Below are positions 62,313-64,000 of a DNA stretch of 64,000 nucleotides, piece by piece. The DNA comes from Planctomycetales bacterium. GTDB taxonomy: Bacteria > Planctomycetota > Planctomycetia > Planctomycetales > Planctomycetaceae. A program made the position numbers and the translations under genes. How positions within the stretch are numbered: position 1 is the stretch's first letter; every line of letters begins with the position of its first letter. The stretch is taken from NCBI GenBank assembly GCA_028285345.1, contig JANQPT010000012.1, positions 1-64,000 of the forward strand, written 5' to 3'. The notes beneath the pieces were generated by a model that saw only the letters and a program-made list of their open reading frames with translations, was not told the origin of the DNA and searched no databases.

Positions 62313-63098
62313 TCAACGAACAGCGCCGCCGTTAGCGGCTATGACTTGTCCCGTAATGTAGTCCGCATCGGCGGAGACCAGAAACCGGGCCAATTTGGCA
62401 ATGTCCTCCGGCGTGCCCCACCGCTCCAGTGGTGTCTCCCTTTTTACGCGTTCTTGCCAGACTTCGCTCGCGGATTCGCCCCAGGCCGTTTTGATCCAAC
62501 CGGGGGCGATGCAATTGACGCGAACTTGCGGAGCCAAGCTGACCGCCAAGGAGCGGGTGAAGCCCATTACCGCATTTTTTGCGGCGGCAAACAATTCTCC
62601 GCTATCGCCCTCCATTCCGCGGTCGGCTTGATCCCAGCCGATATTCAACAGGACCCCGCCTCCGGCATCGCACATCCGCCGTCCGACCTCTTTGCCGATC
62701 AAGATTGCCGAACTGACGTCGAGATCAAGCAGCCTTCTGAGTTTTTCCGCGTAATCCAGCCCAGCGCCCGCACCGGTGAGTAAGTCCGCGCCGGCGTTGT
62801 TCACCCACACGTCCACTCCATCCCAGCAATTCCAAGCGCCTTCGATGAACTCGGCCATCGACGCCGGGTCAGCCAAATCGGCCGCGAGGACCACGGCGTC
62901 ACCACCGCTACTGACGATTTCCTCACGCACCTCGTTCGCCGCATCGATCGACGCACGGCAATGGACGACGACACGCGCCCTGCCGCGGGCCAATTCCAGC
63001 GCCACCGCACGGCCGATCCCGCTCGAAGAACCGGTGACAACCGCGCGTATTTTACTAAGGTCCGCAAACCGCTCCCGATCTGCCATCACTCGCGCCAT
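62313..63098 (-). CDS. SDR family oxidoreductase with an altered catalytic site
   Basis: About 261 residues from the ATG at 63098 (another ATG at 63086 and a GTG at 63140 are alternatives). The Rossmann fold is standard: VVTGSSSGIGRAVALELA and DVWVNNAGAD. The catalytic Tyr of YxxxK is Phe (GELFAAAKNAVMGF), and the Ser usually in the preceding strand is absent (VLLNIGWDQADRG). The C-terminal end (NCIAPGWIKTAWG, DYITGQVIAANGG) is FabG-like. NAD(P) binding is likely; ordinary dehydrogenase activity is doubtful unless another residue substitutes. The pterin dehydratase gene follows. Confidence 0.85.
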   Translation of the reverse strand: MARVMADRERFADLSKIRAVVTGSSSGIGRAVALELARGRARVVVHCRASIDAANEVREEIVSSGGDAVVLAADLADPASMAEFIEGAWNCWDGVDVWVNNAGADLLTGAGAGLDYAEKLRRLLDLDVSSAILIGKEVGRRMCDAGGGVLLNIGWDQADRGMEGDSGELFAAAKNAVMGFTRSLAVSLAPQVRVNCIAPGWIKTAWGESASEVWQERVKRETPLERWGTPEDIAKLARFLVSADADYITGQVIAANGGAVR

Positions 63099-63309
63099 TC
63101 TGTCCAAAAATCCTCGCAAACTCCTGAGATTCGCCCTCACTTTAACTTCCGGTGATCGCTGCTGTCCATTCGACGTTTAGGGAGATTGCGTTCAGACGGC
63201 GGAACAGGACCATGTGCCTTGATTCAGCGGCGGCGATTCGCGTAAATAGAACTGAAGGCAAGCGCCGATCCGTCCGCAATCAATCCGCCTCGCATTCCGG
63301 GAGTTTCCC

Positions 63310-64000
63310 ATGAGTGAATTTACAGAAGACGCTTCCAGCCGCCGCCGGTTTCTCCAGAAGGCCGCCGCAATTGCCGCCGCGACGCCGTTCGCGATTCCCG
63401 CGGTCACCCGCAGCGAAACCGCCGCTGCTCCGCGCAACCCCAATGAACGTCTTAAAGCCGGTGCGGTCGGTGCCTATGCGCGGGCCAAGGCCAATATCGA
63501 CGGTATCTCGAAGGCGGGTGTCGATATCGTAGCAATGGCGGACATCGACGCGAAACGTTTGGAGGAAACGTCAAAACAGTACCCCAATGCCAAAACCTAC
63601 GACGATTTTCGCCGCATCTTCGACCACGACGATCTCGATATCCTGATTGTCGGAACACCCGACCACACCCATGCGATTCCCGCTGCCGAGGGTTTGCGGC
63701 GCGGCATGGCGGTCTACTGCGAAAAGCCGCTGACTCATTCGGTGCATGAATGCCGCGTGCTCCGCGATCTGGCGGCCAAGCACAACAACGTGACGCAAAT
63801 GGGATCGCAAATCCACTCCGGCACGAACTACCGCCGCGTTGTGGAGACGATCAAAGCGGGCACGATCGGTGACGTAAAACGCGTGCACGTCTGGCTGGGC
63901 GTCGAACAACAGCGCACGATCGTCGGCAAGCGGGTGGCACAAGCGACGCCCCCGGATTGGGTGAACTACGACCTCTGGCTGGGACCAGCGCCGAAGCGGC
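63310..64000 (+). CDS. Gfo/Idh/MocA oxidoreductase, Tat-exported (partial, runs off the end)
   Basis: The first 230 residues of a gene that continues past the window. The start ATG at 63310 precedes a Tat signal, SSRRRFLQKAAAIAAATPFAIP, which suggests export of a folded, cofactor-bound enzyme. The Rossmann part is recognisable (VDIVAMADID, LDILIVGTPDHTHAI), and EKPLTH gives the conserved catalytic Lys of this family. The glycine motif near the start (AGAVGAYARAKANI) lacks the full GxGxxG. Such enzymes oxidise or epimerise sugars with NAD(P), and planctomycetes carry many copies. The C-terminus is not seen. Confidence 0.82.
   Translation, partial: MSEFTEDASSRRRFLQKAAAIAAATPFAIPAVTRSETAAAPRNPNERLKAGAVGAYARAKANIDGISKAGVDIVAMADIDAKRLEETSKQYPNAKTYDDFRRIFDHDDLDILIVGTPDHTHAIPAAEGLRRGMAVYCEKPLTHSVHECRVLRDLAAKHNNVTQMGSQIHSGTNYRRVVETIKAGTIGDVKRVHVWLGVEQQRTIVGKRVAQATPPDWVNYDLWLGPAPKR

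Noticed and set aside
1..64000. CRISPR array or insertion sequence
   Set aside because: No regularly spaced direct repeats and no transposase or Cas-like frame were seen; the LRR and propeller repeats are within coding sequence.

Overview
The window looks like chromosomal DNA from a planctomycete, most likely of the Planctomycetaceae/Gimesia-like lineage. This is inferred from gene families, not from a marker gene. The diagnostic content is: two very large PVC-type cytochrome c/beta-propeller proteins, a hydrazine-synthase-alpha-like diheme protein, two tandem DUF1559 proteins, an arylsulfatase, a Gfo/Idh/MocA oxidoreductase with a Tat signal, a BlaI/M56 pair with a huge carboxypeptidase-regulatory-like sensor, and a formylmethanofuran:H4MPT formyltransferase (archaeal-type C1 enzymes are typical of Planctomycetes). 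I see no transposase, integrase, phage gene or CRISPR array. The region reads as core genome interrupted by small palindromic repeats.

Layout. 0-6.5 kb: a membrane protein, a broken PiT phosphate transporter, a CehA/McbA-like metallohydrolase, a BBE-type flavin oxidase and an LRR lipoprotein. 6.7-10.1 kb: tRNA-Asn, an RsbW-like anti-sigma kinase with its STAS antagonist, an amidinotransferase-fold hydrolase and a second LRR protein. 10.2-17.2 kb: BlaI regulator and M56 receptor with candidate operators, sulfatase, a lipoprotein. 17.3-24.2 kb: tRNA-Ser, the HZS-alpha-like cytochrome, EgtD, an Ldh-family dehydrogenase, ScpA and bacterioferritin. 24.2-29.9 kb: a beta-propeller glycosidase-like protein, a 1243-aa PVC cytochrome, a Cys-rich lipoprotein. 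30.1-38.1 kb: RdgB, DUF1569, SufE, DUF309, a small membrane protein, tandem DUF1559 proteins and a DUF6263-like protein. 38.1-43.6 kb (minus strand): PhzF, MFS transporter, dihydroorotase, a small membrane protein, a carotenoid-desaturase-like flavoprotein. 44.0-47.9 kb: an HtrA-like protease fused to a SirB1 transglutaminase-like domain, and a ceramidase-like hydrolase. 47.9-58.2 kb (minus): PVC glucose dehydrogenase/cytochrome, sigma-54 activator, two membrane proteins, Ftr, a parallel beta-helix protein. 58.3-64 kb: HAD phosphatase, HEPN-like protein, xylulokinase, pterin dehydratase, an SDR with an altered active site, and the start of a Gfo/Idh oxidoreductase that runs off the end.

How the genes work together. 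Most neighbours are housekeeping or carbohydrate-scavenging genes without tight operons. Co-transcription looks plausible for BlaI-M56 (4-base overlap), MFS-PhzF, STAS-RsbW, the DUF1569-SufE pair, the two abutting membrane-protein genes (53.7 kb), and the flavoprotein with its small membrane partner (42.2 kb). Many genes carry signal peptides or lipoboxes, in keeping with a large periplasm and polysaccharide-degrading life.

The most interesting signals are: a family of two-hairpin palindromic elements between genes, one of them inside a decayed transporter; a BlaR-like receptor whose penicillin-binding sensor is replaced by tandem Ig-like modules; a protease-transglutaminase fusion; a sigma-54 activator with a changed GAFTGA loop; and enzymes with substituted active-site residues (SDR, bacterioferritin). 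I found no convincing wholly new multi-gene system.
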